A program made the translations under genes and the position numbers. DNA of 64,000 nucleotides from Microbacterium sp. SORGH_AS_0888 (GTDB taxonomy: Bacteria; Actinomycetota; Actinomycetes; Actinomycetales; Microbacteriaceae), in assembly GCF_030818905.1 (NCBI RefSeq), contig NZ_JAUTAZ010000001.1, positions 3,574,260-3,638,259 on the forward strand, read 5' to 3'. This document shows, piece after piece, positions 35,587-43,492 of the stretch. The first letter of the stretch is position 1. Every line of letters begins with the position of its first letter. The notes under the pieces are model-generated. The model worked only from the letters and a program-made list of their open reading frames with translations, was not told the origin of the DNA and searched no databases.

Positions 35587-36732
35587 TCAGGCCGCCGCGG
35601 GGCGGCGCTGCGTGACGCCCAGGAGCGTCTCGATGGCGTCGGCGGCCCGCACCGCCGCCCGGCCATCGCCGTAGAGCTCCACGGCGCGGGACATCGAGGC
35701 GTGCACGGCGTCGTCGTCGAGGACCGAGGCCAGTGCCGCCGAGACGTTCGCACGGTCGGTCCCCACGAGCCGCGCCGCACCGGCCGCAAGCCCTTCGCCG
35801 CGCTCGGTCCGGTCCCGGGCCACGAGCACGGGGACCCCGAGCGCCGGCGCCTCCTCCTGCACGCCGCCGGAGTCCGTCACCACGCAGTGCGCACGGGCGA
35901 GCAGCCGCCCGAACTGCGCGTAGGGGAGGGCGTCGCACAGGACGACGCGCGGAGCACCCGCCACGGCTGCGCCGACCTCGCCGCGCACGAGCGGGTTCGG
36001 ATGCAGCGGGATCACGGCGACGGTGTCGGTGCGGGAGGCGATCGTGTCGGCGACGCCGCGGGTGACCTCGGCGAGCCCGCCGCCCCAGGACTCGCGCCGG
36101 TGCATCGTGACCAGGACGAGGCGCGGGTAGTGCTCGAGGGCGAGCTCGATCGCCGGGTCGTCGAACGGCTGCGGGTGCGCGCGCTGACGGTACAGGGCGT
36201 CGATCCCGGTGTTGCCGGTGACGACGACGTTCTCCGCCGGCACGCCTTCGGCCAACAGGTTGCCCGCCGCGAGATCCGTCGGGGCGAGGTGCAGCGAGGC
36301 GAGCGAGGTGATGAGCCGGCGGTTGCCCTCTTCCGGGAACGGCGAGAAGAGATCGCCCGATCGCAAGCCCGCCTCGAGGTGGATGACGAGCGCCTTGGCG
36401 TAGTGCGCCGCCACCGCGGCCAGCGCCGCGCTCGCCGTGTCGCCCTGGACGACGACGGCGTCCGGGGCGTCCCGGCTCCACCGCTCGGACAGCGCGGCGA
36501 AGATGCGCGGCGCCGTCTGGGCGAGGGTGCTGTCCGCACGGAACACGTCGAGGTCCGCGTCGGGACGGATGGCGAAGTAGTCGTTGACCTCATCCGTCAT
36601 GGCCCTGTGCTGACCCGTCACCGTGACGATCGTGTCGACCCCCTCGCGCGCGATCAGCTCCGCGACCAGCGGCGCGCACTTCACGGCCTCCGGACGGGTG
36701 CCGTAGACGATCTCGATCCGTGGGCGTGTCAC
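35587..36732 (-). CDS. wecB: UDP-N-acetylglucosamine 2-epimerase (non-hydrolysing type)
   Basis: Interconverts UDP-GlcNAc and UDP-ManNAc for surface glycans. The 381-residue product has a GT-B-like fold: IVYGTRPEAVKCAPLV at the N-terminus, TVTGQHRAM, VVQGDTASA, HLEAGLRSGD, FPEEGNRRLI, VTMHRRESWG and DSGGVQEEAPALGVPVLVARD, all family motifs. GTG 36732 follows AAGGAGACC and overlaps the exosortase stop (GTGA). It is the last gene of a five-gene translationally coupled operon, so its product probably serves glycosylation tied to that locus. Confidence 0.9.
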   Translation of the reverse strand: MTRPRIEIVYGTRPEAVKCAPLVAELIAREGVDTIVTVTGQHRAMTDEVNDYFAIRPDADLDVFRADSTLAQTAPRIFAALSERWSRDAPDAVVVQGDTASAALAAVAAHYAKALVIHLEAGLRSGDLFSPFPEEGNRRLITSLASLHLAPTDLAAGNLLAEGVPAENVVVTGNTGIDALYRQRAHPQPFDDPAIELALEHYPRLVLVTMHRRESWGGGLAEVTRGVADTIASRTDTVAVIPLHPNPLVRGEVGAAVAGAPRVVLCDALPYAQFGRLLARAHCVVTDSGGVQEEAPALGVPVLVARDRTERGEGLAAGAARLVGTDRANVSAALASVLDDDAVHASMSRAVELYGDGRAAVRAADAIETLLGVTQRRPAAA

Positions 36733-37394
36733 CGTCGGGGTCTCCTTCCCTTGTCGTGGTGTGCTCGGCGTCCCTCGCGAGCGTGCAGGTCTCGGCGCAG
36801 CGCTCCCGGGGCGAGCTGAGGCGCCGGCGCGTCCGTGGCGCGGCGCTGCGCGCGGCGCGAGCGCGGCTCGCGGAGCGAGACCCGCAGGAACAGCACGATC
36901 GCGGCGATGAAGCCCGCGATGACGAAGAGCGAGCCGATGTAGCGGTGGACCAGGTCGAATCCGTCCATCCCGAACGCGGCGTACGCCCAGGCGGCGCCGG
37001 CGAACCGGATCACGTTGCAGGTCACCGCGAGTGCCAGCGCTCCCGCGAGCCCGGCGATGATCCGCGGCTGCGCCGTCCGGGCGAGCCCGGCCACCACGGC
37101 CGCGATGAGCAGCAGCGGCAGGATGAGCACCGTGGTCGAGCACATCGTCGTGATCGACAGGCCCGTCACCTCGCCGGTCCCGATGCCGAAGTAGACGATG
37201 GGGCCGGCGGCGCTCGCGCGACCCGGGGTGATCAGCCCGATGAGCAGGCGGGCGAGCTGGGCCTCGCCGTCGCGGACGCGCTCCTGGGCGAGCGCGAGCA
37301 GTCCGGCCGTCGCGAGCAGGGACAGGGACAGGGGGAGCCGCGATACGCCGCCCACACGGGTGCGGCGTATCGGCGCACCCGCGAGGACCGTCAT
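36729..37394 (-). CDS. Exosortase/archaeosortase-family transpeptidase
   Basis: A 221-residue polytopic membrane protein. The three invariant exosortase positions are present and in order: Cys85 (ITTMCSTTVLILP), Arg130 in the N-x-x-R motif (TCNVIRFAG, N127) and His150 (DLVHRYIGSLF). Hydrophobic segments surround each. Exosortases cut a C-terminal signal (motif, membrane span, basic tail) from surface proteins and probably attach them to another molecule. The candidate substrate is two genes upstream (38945-40249). It could belong to an actinobacterial exosortase class (XrtS-like), which I cannot confirm here. It overlaps the glycosyltransferase stop by four bases. Confidence 0.8.
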   Translation of the reverse strand: MTVLAGAPIRRTRVGGVSRLPLSLSLLATAGLLALAQERVRDGEAQLARLLIGLITPGRASAAGPIVYFGIGTGEVTGLSITTMCSTTVLILPLLLIAAVVAGLARTAQPRIIAGLAGALALAVTCNVIRFAGAAWAYAAFGMDGFDLVHRYIGSLFVIAGFIAAIVLFLRVSLREPRSRRAQRRATDAPAPQLAPGALRRDLHAREGRRAHHDKGRRPRR

Positions 37395-38749
37395 GTCTCC
37401 ACCGCCAGCAGCCGGCCGCCCACCTCGCCGTTGCGGCGGGTCTTCGCCCAGCCCCGCCGGCCCGCCAGCATACGGGCGAACGCCCTGACCACGCAGACGT
37501 AGCTCTGGTACATGTACAGCCAGTACCCCATTCCCCACAGCGCCGCCCTGCCCAGCGAATGACGCTCCTCTCGCCGCGCGTAGACGATCGGCCAGAGCGC
37601 GAACGGCACGATCCCGGTGAGCAGCCAGAGAGGGATCACCCACGCGGACGTCTCCATCCAGGCCATCAGGCTCCCGGTGGCGATGATCCCGTTCGTCAGC
37701 ACCGCGATGGCGACGGTCGGCCAGACGACGAGCCCGATCAGCTGGATGTAGGGGATCGCGAGGAAGTAGCAGGCCTCCAGCGCGCCCGCGTTGGTGAAGG
37801 TGCGGGATGTGAAGATCCGCGGCAGATAGCGCACGCACTGCAGGCCGCCCTGACACCACCTCGTGCGTTGCGTGAGCAGCCGTCGCGCCGACGGGAGCGC
37901 CTCCTGCGAGACGTGGGTGTCATGCGTGTAGACGGTGCGATACCCCGCGAGCATGATCCGCAGCCCCACCTCGTAGTCCTCGAGCAGGGCGTTCCCCCAG
38001 GGGGCGCTGCGCTCGGCGGAGGCGGCCTGCAGAGCGCTCAGCCGCGTGAACTGGCCGTTGCCGCCGAGCCCGACCGACACGGTCCGCATCCGCAGGCTCT
38101 GCATGGCCGCGATCGTGGTGCGGAACTCGATGTCCTGCATCCGCACGAGGTACCGCGCCCAGGCTCGGGCGACGCGACCGCGGCCCGGAAGGGGGTCCTC
38201 CGTGTTCGTCATCCGTACGGCGACCTGGACCGCGCCCACGTGCGGTGCGCCGAACGCCATCGGCCCGGCGGCCTGAGCCAGCGCGTTCGGCGCGAGGCTG
38301 CCGTCCGCGTCGAGGACGATCACGACCGTGCGATCGTCCTCGCGGCATGCCGTGCCCTTCTCGGCACGCCATCGCAGCAGTGCCGCGTATGCGGCGTTCA
38401 GTGCGGCGCCCTTTCCCTGCCGCGCCTCGGGCAGCCGCCGCAGGACCGCGTGGACGGAGGGATCCGCCGCGGCGATCTGCTCGACGATCCGTGCCGTGCC
38501 GTCCGTGCTGGCGTCGTCGATCACCCAGAGGTGCACACCGGGAAAGCGTGCCCGGGTGCGCGTCAGGGTGTCGTGCACGACGGCGGCCTCGTCGCGGCAC
38601 GGAATGAAGGCGTGCCACTCGAAGGCGCTCGCGTCCCCTTCCTCCGCCGGACGTCGGCGGAGGAAGGGGACGACGATGAGCGTCGTGTAGCACAGGAAGA
38701 GCACGAGCAGCACGAAGGAGAAGGAGAACAGCGGGTCGAGCGCGCTCAT
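37391..38749 (-). CDS. Membrane-bound family 2 glycosyltransferase
   Basis: A 452-residue GT-A enzyme. An N-terminal membrane segment (LFSFSFVLLVLFLCYTTLIV) precedes the catalytic domain with DDAS (78-81), the D-x-D LDADGS (147-149), GGNGQFTR, the LLEDYEVG acid (E257/D258) and QRTRW (294-298), the pattern of processive or lipid-linked GT2 enzymes. Several C-terminal spans follow. ATG 38749 overlaps the preceding small gene and its stop overlaps the exosortase start. It may build a glycan on the anchored protein or on the acceptor to which the exosortase joins it. Confidence 0.85.
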   Translation of the reverse strand: MSALDPLFSFSFVLLVLFLCYTTLIVVPFLRRRPAEEGDASAFEWHAFIPCRDEAAVVHDTLTRTRARFPGVHLWVIDDASTDGTARIVEQIAAADPSVHAVLRRLPEARQGKGAALNAAYAALLRWRAEKGTACREDDRTVVIVLDADGSLAPNALAQAAGPMAFGAPHVGAVQVAVRMTNTEDPLPGRGRVARAWARYLVRMQDIEFRTTIAAMQSLRMRTVSVGLGGNGQFTRLSALQAASAERSAPWGNALLEDYEVGLRIMLAGYRTVYTHDTHVSQEALPSARRLLTQRTRWCQGGLQCVRYLPRIFTSRTFTNAGALEACYFLAIPYIQLIGLVVWPTVAIAVLTNGIIATGSLMAWMETSAWVIPLWLLTGIVPFALWPIVYARREERHSLGRAALWGMGYWLYMYQSYVCVVRAFARMLAGRRGWAKTRRNGEVGGRLLAVET

Positions 38750-38940
38750 CGCTCGACTCCTCCCGCCCCCGCGGGCTTCCGCGGCTCGACGCAGCGCCGG
38801 ACGTGGAGGGAGCGCCATACCATGAGCGCCCCGACGAACGCGGCGGCGACGCCGACGGTCACGATGGTGCCCACCGGTTCCGCGATGCCCGTCACCGCCA
38901 GTCCGCCGGCGACGCCGATCGCTCCTCCCGTTCGGTACAT
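38746..38940 (-). CDS. 64-residue membrane peptide with LAVTG motif
   Basis: A tiny gene, not matching any family I recognise. The product has LAVTG at residues 14-18, a hydrophobic stretch (TIVTVGVAAAFVGALMV, about 25-41) and a basic tail (RSLHVRR). This is the layout of a sortase-type sorting signal (LAxTG is used by actinobacterial class E sortases) but with almost no exported body. It starts at ATG 38940, four bases after the large surface protein, and its stop overlaps the glycosyltransferase ATG, so it is firmly in the operon. It may be a small subunit or decoy substrate, or simply a membrane peptide whose motif is chance. Confidence 0.6.
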   Translation of the reverse strand: MYRTGGAIGVAGGLAVTGIAEPVGTIVTVGVAAAFVGALMVWRSLHVRRCVEPRKPAGAGGVER

Positions 38941-38944
38941 GGAA

Positions 38945-40249
38945 TCAGCCCCGTGCCGTGCCGACGGTCCGAGCGCGGCGCCCACGCGCGACGAGGGCGG
39001 CGAGCACGAGCCCTGCCAGGACGACGAACCCGCCGATGAGGACGGCGGACTCGGGGCCGGCGATCGGCACGGCCAGCTGTCCGGCGTTCGGTCCGACCGT
39101 CGCGCTGGCGAGGTTCACGGCGGCGAGCGAACCCGACGGGCCGAGACCCACACGGAGCGCCGTCTGCGTGAACGACCCGTCCGATCCGGTCGACTGCACG
39201 TTGACCTGCAGCTGGGCGAGCGTTGTCAGCGCGTTCCCGAGCGGCGTCACCACCGTGCTGGTCAGCCCGTTGAGCACCGGCACGATGGTCGCGTTCGCGG
39301 TGGCGACGGCAGTCTCGAGGGCGACACCGGCGGCGAGGGTCAGGACGTTCTGCTTGAGCTGCGTGGCAAAGGCGCTCGCGGCGTTCAGCACCTGCTGCAC
39401 CTGCGCGGTGATCTTCTGCGCGATCGCGGTGGGCACGTAGGAGAGGAGGTCGGTTCCCGGTGGCAGGTCGTTGACGCTGGCGACGCCGGCCACGGCCGTG
39501 AGGTCATCGAGGGACAGCTCCACGGCTCCGCTGGCGAACGGGTTCGTCAGCCCGGCGCCGCTCGCGTTGGCGAGCGTGATCAGCGTGTTCAGCGCGGGGT
39601 TGATGACCCCGAGCGCGCCGGACACGATCGTCCCGTCGACGGTGAACCCGGCGTCGGAGAGCACGTACTGACCGGTCTGCGTGCCATCGGCGGCCTGCTG
39701 CGCCGATGCGGCGAGCACGCCCAGGTCCACCCGAAGACCCACGAGGTCGCTCGACGAGCCGAGTGCGAGGGAGGCGGTGTCTCCCGCGGTGGGCGATCCC
39801 ACGGAGGAGCCGGTCACGCTCGTGCCCACTCCGAGCAGGCTCGGCGCCGCCGAGACCGCGCCCGAGAACGCGGAGGAGCTCCCGTCGTCGCGGGCCTGGG
39901 CGTACTGACCGACCGCGCCCAGGCGGATGATCCCGTTGTCGCCGAAGAGGGCGGTGGATCCCGCGCTCAGCCCGATGAGGCCGGCGATCGCGGAGGCGTC
40001 CAGGGGCTGATCGACCGTGACATCGCCGCTGGCGTCCGGGTTGACCGCGACGGCGCCGCGCAGCGCGACGAGCGTGTCGAGCACGTTGGAGCTGAGCAGC
40101 GACGTCTCCACGAGGCGGCCCGTGCCCTGGGACACCACGGTCGCGGCGGAGGCGGACGCCGCCGGCACGATGAGGGCGGCCACGATCGCGGTGGCCGCGG
40201 CCGTCGAGGCAAGAGGGTGAGAGCGAGGGCGACTGATCTGTTTGGGCAC
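38945..40249 (-). CDS. Secreted surface protein, choice-of-anchor G-like, with C-terminal anchoring signal
   Basis: A 434-residue exported protein. The N-terminal signal peptide (MPKQISRPRSHPLAS, then AAATAIVAALIVPAASASA) is followed by an Ala/Val/Thr/Ser-rich body without cysteines, with short beta-like repeats. The C-terminus is PIAGPES (395-401), a 20-residue hydrophobic span (AVLIGGFVVLAGLVLAALVA) and an Arg-rich tail, the tripartite sorting-signal design. The start is GTG 40249, judged by the signal peptide; the frame opens further upstream without one. As the first gene of the exosortase operon it is the obvious substrate, PIAGPES being the candidate recognition motif. The family name is from overall resemblance and is moderately sure. 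Confidence 0.68.
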   Translation of the reverse strand: MPKQISRPRSHPLASTAAATAIVAALIVPAASASAATVVSQGTGRLVETSLLSSNVLDTLVALRGAVAVNPDASGDVTVDQPLDASAIAGLIGLSAGSTALFGDNGIIRLGAVGQYAQARDDGSSSAFSGAVSAAPSLLGVGTSVTGSSVGSPTAGDTASLALGSSSDLVGLRVDLGVLAASAQQAADGTQTGQYVLSDAGFTVDGTIVSGALGVINPALNTLITLANASGAGLTNPFASGAVELSLDDLTAVAGVASVNDLPPGTDLLSYVPTAIAQKITAQVQQVLNAASAFATQLKQNVLTLAAGVALETAVATANATIVPVLNGLTSTVVTPLGNALTTLAQLQVNVQSTGSDGSFTQTALRVGLGPSGSLAAVNLASATVGPNAGQLAVPIAGPESAVLIGGFVVLAGLVLAALVARGRRARTVGTARG

Positions 40250-40350
40250 GGGAGCACCTGATTCCTGTCGGAGTGGATGCCCTGGCGTCGACCATGCGGC
40301 ACCGGGGCGCGGGTTTGGGGGGAACCATAGGAGCGGCGACGCGAGCACGG

Positions 40351-40371
40351 CATCCGTACGCGTTACGGATG
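40351..40371. promoter_or_regulatory. Inverted repeat CATCCGTA-N5-TACGGATG upstream of the surface operon
   Basis: Perfect 8-bp arms lie 102 bases before the surface-protein start and 144 before the divergent LuxR gene. This is a plausible operator for the LuxR protein or another regulator. No other feature is seen in 40250-40514 except AT-richer DNA likely to hold both promoters (for example TGTGTTAGAGAAAT at about 40447). Confidence 0.5.
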
Positions 40372-40514
40372 TTTCCCGCAAAGAGGGTTACGTAGCGGGT
40401 GAAGAACACTGATCTCTCTCCGTAATCGGGATCCACCCACCCGGACTGTGTTAGAGAAATGGATGCAGCTTGTTCGGAGCGACCACGATGCTTCACGGGC
40501 GAGGGGGGTTTGGG

Positions 40515-42890
40515 ATGTTTGCTTCTCCGATAGTCGGGCGCGGAGAAGAGGTCTCTCGAGCGCGCGGCGCGCTTGCGCTCGGACGCGACGTGGTGGTGGT
40601 CAGCGCGCGCGGAATCGGGCGTTCGCGCCTTCTCGACGCCGTGTTCTCTTCGCTCGCCGACCCCGCGCTCCTGCTGCGGCCGGACATGCTCCGAGGGTTC
40701 TCCCTGAAGGGGAACGGCGCGTTCCCCGTAGGTCCCCTCGAAGCCACGGACCCCGTCGCCTCGATCATCCGCGACGACACGCGGGTGCGTGTCCTCGCCA
40801 TCGACGACGCCGATGGCGTGCCGCCGTCGACGCTCCAGGAGTCGATCGAGGCCGCCCGTTACGCCGGCCTGACGGTCATCGCGACGGCGCCTTCTCCGCT
40901 GGTGCCGGAGTCGGTGTTCGGTCCGTGGCGATGCGTCCTTCCCTCAGTGCTCGACGGTGCGGCACCGACTCTGATCTCGCTGGAGCCCCTCGGGCTCGCC
41001 GCGACCACGGCGATGGCGGCGAGCGTGCGATCGAGGCAGAACGACGGCACGGGGCCGGGCGATGACGCATGGTCTCTCGCGCTGCACCGACTGAGCGGAG
41101 GAAGCCCCGCACTCATCCACGAGCTGGTCGGCATCGCCGAGCTCAACACCGACGTGGATGCACTGATGCCGCTCGATCTGCGCCTGGACGCCCTCTCGCC
41201 GCGGCTCATCGAGATCTCGCACGCCATGCTCGCGCCGCTGACGGCCGCGCAGCGCTGCGTCGTCGCGGTCCTCGGCGAGCTGGGGCCCGTGCCGGCGTCG
41301 TACCTGCACCAGCTGATCGGAGCCGAAGACGTGGCGCGGATCAAAGCGTGCGGGCTCCTCTCGCCCTCGACCGACCCCGGGGTGGTGCACACGAGCGAGG
41401 TCGTGGCCCACGTCGCCCGTGCCAACGCGGACGAGGAAGCGCTCGGTCTCACGCGGGCGATCGTCGCCGAACGCCTCATCGCCGTCCGTGCGCAGGGCGC
41501 GCGGCTCAGTCCGGTCCTGACGGCGTTCTGCGCGCGCCGCGCGCGCCGCCTGGACATCGAGTCCTTCCGCTCCGCGATCCCGGACGCCATGCTGACGCTG
41601 GCGCGGTCCTCACAGCCGGCCGAGGCGATCCGAGTCGCGCAGGCACTCACCACGGAGGAGCGGGACGTGCGGGCCGTCACCGCCCTGGTGATGGCTCACC
41701 ACGCGATCGGCCGGCCCGAGAAGGCGGAGGAGGCCTTCCGCGACATGCCCTCGCCACGCGATCGGGCCGAGGCCGATCTCGTGATCGAGGCCTCGATGAC
41801 GCACCTCCTCTCGTTGGAGTCCGGCGGGGATCGCGCACGTGCCCATCTGACGGAGATCTCCGAACGGTTCGCGGACGACGCATCGCTGCAGGAACGCATC
41901 GACGGGGGCTTCCGGGTCTTCTCACGGATCGGCGGCCAGCCCGGTGTGCTCTCGCCGCCGGAGCAGGACGGCGTGTCCGAGGAGACACGCGCGTTGCGCG
42001 ACGCGGCGGATGCGCTCATCGCCGCGTTGAGCGGACAGGGGACGGCGGCTCTGCGCCTGCTCGAGCCGCGTGCGTCGACCCATGGCCTGGAGATCGAGCC
42101 GGAGACCGACATCTTCCTCCGCCACGCGTTCGTGCACGTGCTGCTGGGACACCAGACATCCCAGGTGCGCCGGGCGACCCGGCGCCGTCTGCTGGCGGCC
42201 AGGTGGGAGGACCGCCAGGACGTGCTGCGGGATCTCGCTCTGCTGTACGCGACCCTGCACGCCATGGACGGGTCGGGGCGGGGCGTCTTCGCTACCCTGG
42301 GCCTCCTGGACGTCGTGCCGCACGAGACCACGCGCATCTGGTTCGACGTGCTGCGTGCGGGCGCCTATGCGCAGACGGGCGATCTGCTGCACTGCTCCTC
42401 TCTCCTCTCGCAGCTCGACCGTGTCCCTGCGCCCTGGGCGCGCGGACTGTTCGGTGTCACGCGGGCGCTCGTGCGGGCTGTGTTCAACGAACGTGACGGC
42501 CGCCCGAAGGACGCGGTCGACGCCGTCACCTCGGTCCTCCCGGACGCGGAGTCGCACGCACCCTTCCTGCTTCCCACGCTCTTGCGCGTGGCGTGGCAGG
42601 CCGGCATGCCGACTCCGGAGGTGCTCGCCCGCGCCTCGGGCTACGAGTCGCGCCTGGACCTCACGAGTCTGACGAAGCTCATGGCCGATCTGCGCTCGGC
42701 CTTGGACGGGAAGGCCCCGCTGGCGCTCGCGAGCCTCACCCGGCGGGAGCGCGAGATCGTGTTGATGGTGATGTCGGGGATGTCGAACGCGGCGATCGCG
42801 GGGCGGCTGCATCTGTCGATCCGCACGGTCGAGTCCCACCTCCACCATGCAAGGACGCGCCTGGGCATGGAACGCAGCCAGCGCTTCTGA
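40515..42890 (+). CDS. Large LuxR-family transcriptional regulator (MalT/LAL-like)
   Basis: A 791-residue regulator. The N-terminal ATPase-like region has VVVVSARGIGRSRLLD where a Walker A would be, but the lysine is replaced by arginine (GIGRS), and VRVLAIDDADG as Walker B. A long alpha-helical middle resembles TPR-type sensor domains. The C-terminal LuxR HTH (about 730-790) is clear: LTRREREIVLMVMSGMSNAA and HLSIRTVESHLHHARTRLG. ATG 40515 follows GAGGGGG; two upstream starts are possible. It is divergent from the exosortase operon and is the most likely regulator of it. Confidence 0.82.
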   Translation: MFASPIVGRGEEVSRARGALALGRDVVVVSARGIGRSRLLDAVFSSLADPALLLRPDMLRGFSLKGNGAFPVGPLEATDPVASIIRDDTRVRVLAIDDADGVPPSTLQESIEAARYAGLTVIATAPSPLVPESVFGPWRCVLPSVLDGAAPTLISLEPLGLAATTAMAASVRSRQNDGTGPGDDAWSLALHRLSGGSPALIHELVGIAELNTDVDALMPLDLRLDALSPRLIEISHAMLAPLTAAQRCVVAVLGELGPVPASYLHQLIGAEDVARIKACGLLSPSTDPGVVHTSEVVAHVARANADEEALGLTRAIVAERLIAVRAQGARLSPVLTAFCARRARRLDIESFRSAIPDAMLTLARSSQPAEAIRVAQALTTEERDVRAVTALVMAHHAIGRPEKAEEAFRDMPSPRDRAEADLVIEASMTHLLSLESGGDRARAHLTEISERFADDASLQERIDGGFRVFSRIGGQPGVLSPPEQDGVSEETRALRDAADALIAALSGQGTAALRLLEPRASTHGLEIEPETDIFLRHAFVHVLLGHQTSQVRRATRRRLLAARWEDRQDVLRDLALLYATLHAMDGSGRGVFATLGLLDVVPHETTRIWFDVLRAGAYAQTGDLLHCSSLLSQLDRVPAPWARGLFGVTRALVRAVFNERDGRPKDAVDAVTSVLPDAESHAPFLLPTLLRVAWQAGMPTPEVLARASGYESRLDLTSLTKLMADLRSALDGKAPLALASLTRREREIVLMVMSGMSNAAIAGRLHLSIRTVESHLHHARTRLGMERSQRF

Positions 42891-42895
42891 GCGCG

Positions 42896-43492
42896 TCAGC
42901 GGATGCGGAGCCGGTGCTCCAGCCCCGAACGCACGGCGGGCCACTCGCCCTCGATGACCGAGAACACGACCGTGTCTCGCAGCGTGCCGTCGGGCATCAC
43001 CGTGTGGTTGCGCAGCACGCCGTCCTGCTTCGCGCCGAGACGTGCGATCGCCGCGCGCGACTGGTGGTTGTGCCAGTGCGTGCGGAACTCGACCGCCACG
43101 CACCCGAGCTCCTCGAACGCGCGCTCCAACAGCAGGAGCTTGGCGGCGGGGTTGATCCCGGTGCCCTGTGCGGACACTCCGAGCCAGGTCGAGCCGATCT
43201 CGAGCCGTCGGTTGTCGGGATCGAGGTTCATGTAGGTCGTCATGCCCACGGCTCGGCCCGAGCTCGGGTCGATCACGGCCCATGCCGCCATGCGCCCGGC
43301 GTCCTGCAGCGCTCGTCGCCGCTCGATCTCGGCAGGCATGCCGTCGGGAGAGGGGATGCGCGTGTACCACGTGCGCCACAGCTCGTGCTCGGCGACCGCT
43401 GTCGCAAGCTCCTCGGCGTGCTCGGGCGCCAGGGCGACGAGCCGTACCCGGTCGTTCGCGAGCACCGGGGTCGCGGCGTAGGGCGTGCTCAT
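42896..43492 (-). CDS. GNAT-family N-acetyltransferase
   Basis: A 198-residue acetyltransferase. VLANDRVRLVALAPEHAEEL starts the fold, GSTWLGVSAQGTGINPAAKLLL matches the acetyl-CoA loop (with G-x-G-I-N, common in RimJ/RimL-like enzymes), and WHNHQSRAAIARLGAKQDG is the C-terminal motif. The substrate is unknown. Its ATG overlaps the stop of the phosphosugar mutase gene that follows it on the strand map (43489), so it is cotranslated as the distal gene of punA-mutase-GNAT. Confidence 0.82.
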   Translation of the reverse strand: MSTPYAATPVLANDRVRLVALAPEHAEELATAVAEHELWRTWYTRIPSPDGMPAEIERRRALQDAGRMAAWAVIDPSSGRAVGMTTYMNLDPDNRRLEIGSTWLGVSAQGTGINPAAKLLLLERAFEELGCVAVEFRTHWHNHQSRAAIARLGAKQDGVLRNHTVMPDGTLRDTVVFSVIEGEWPAVRSGLEHRLRIR

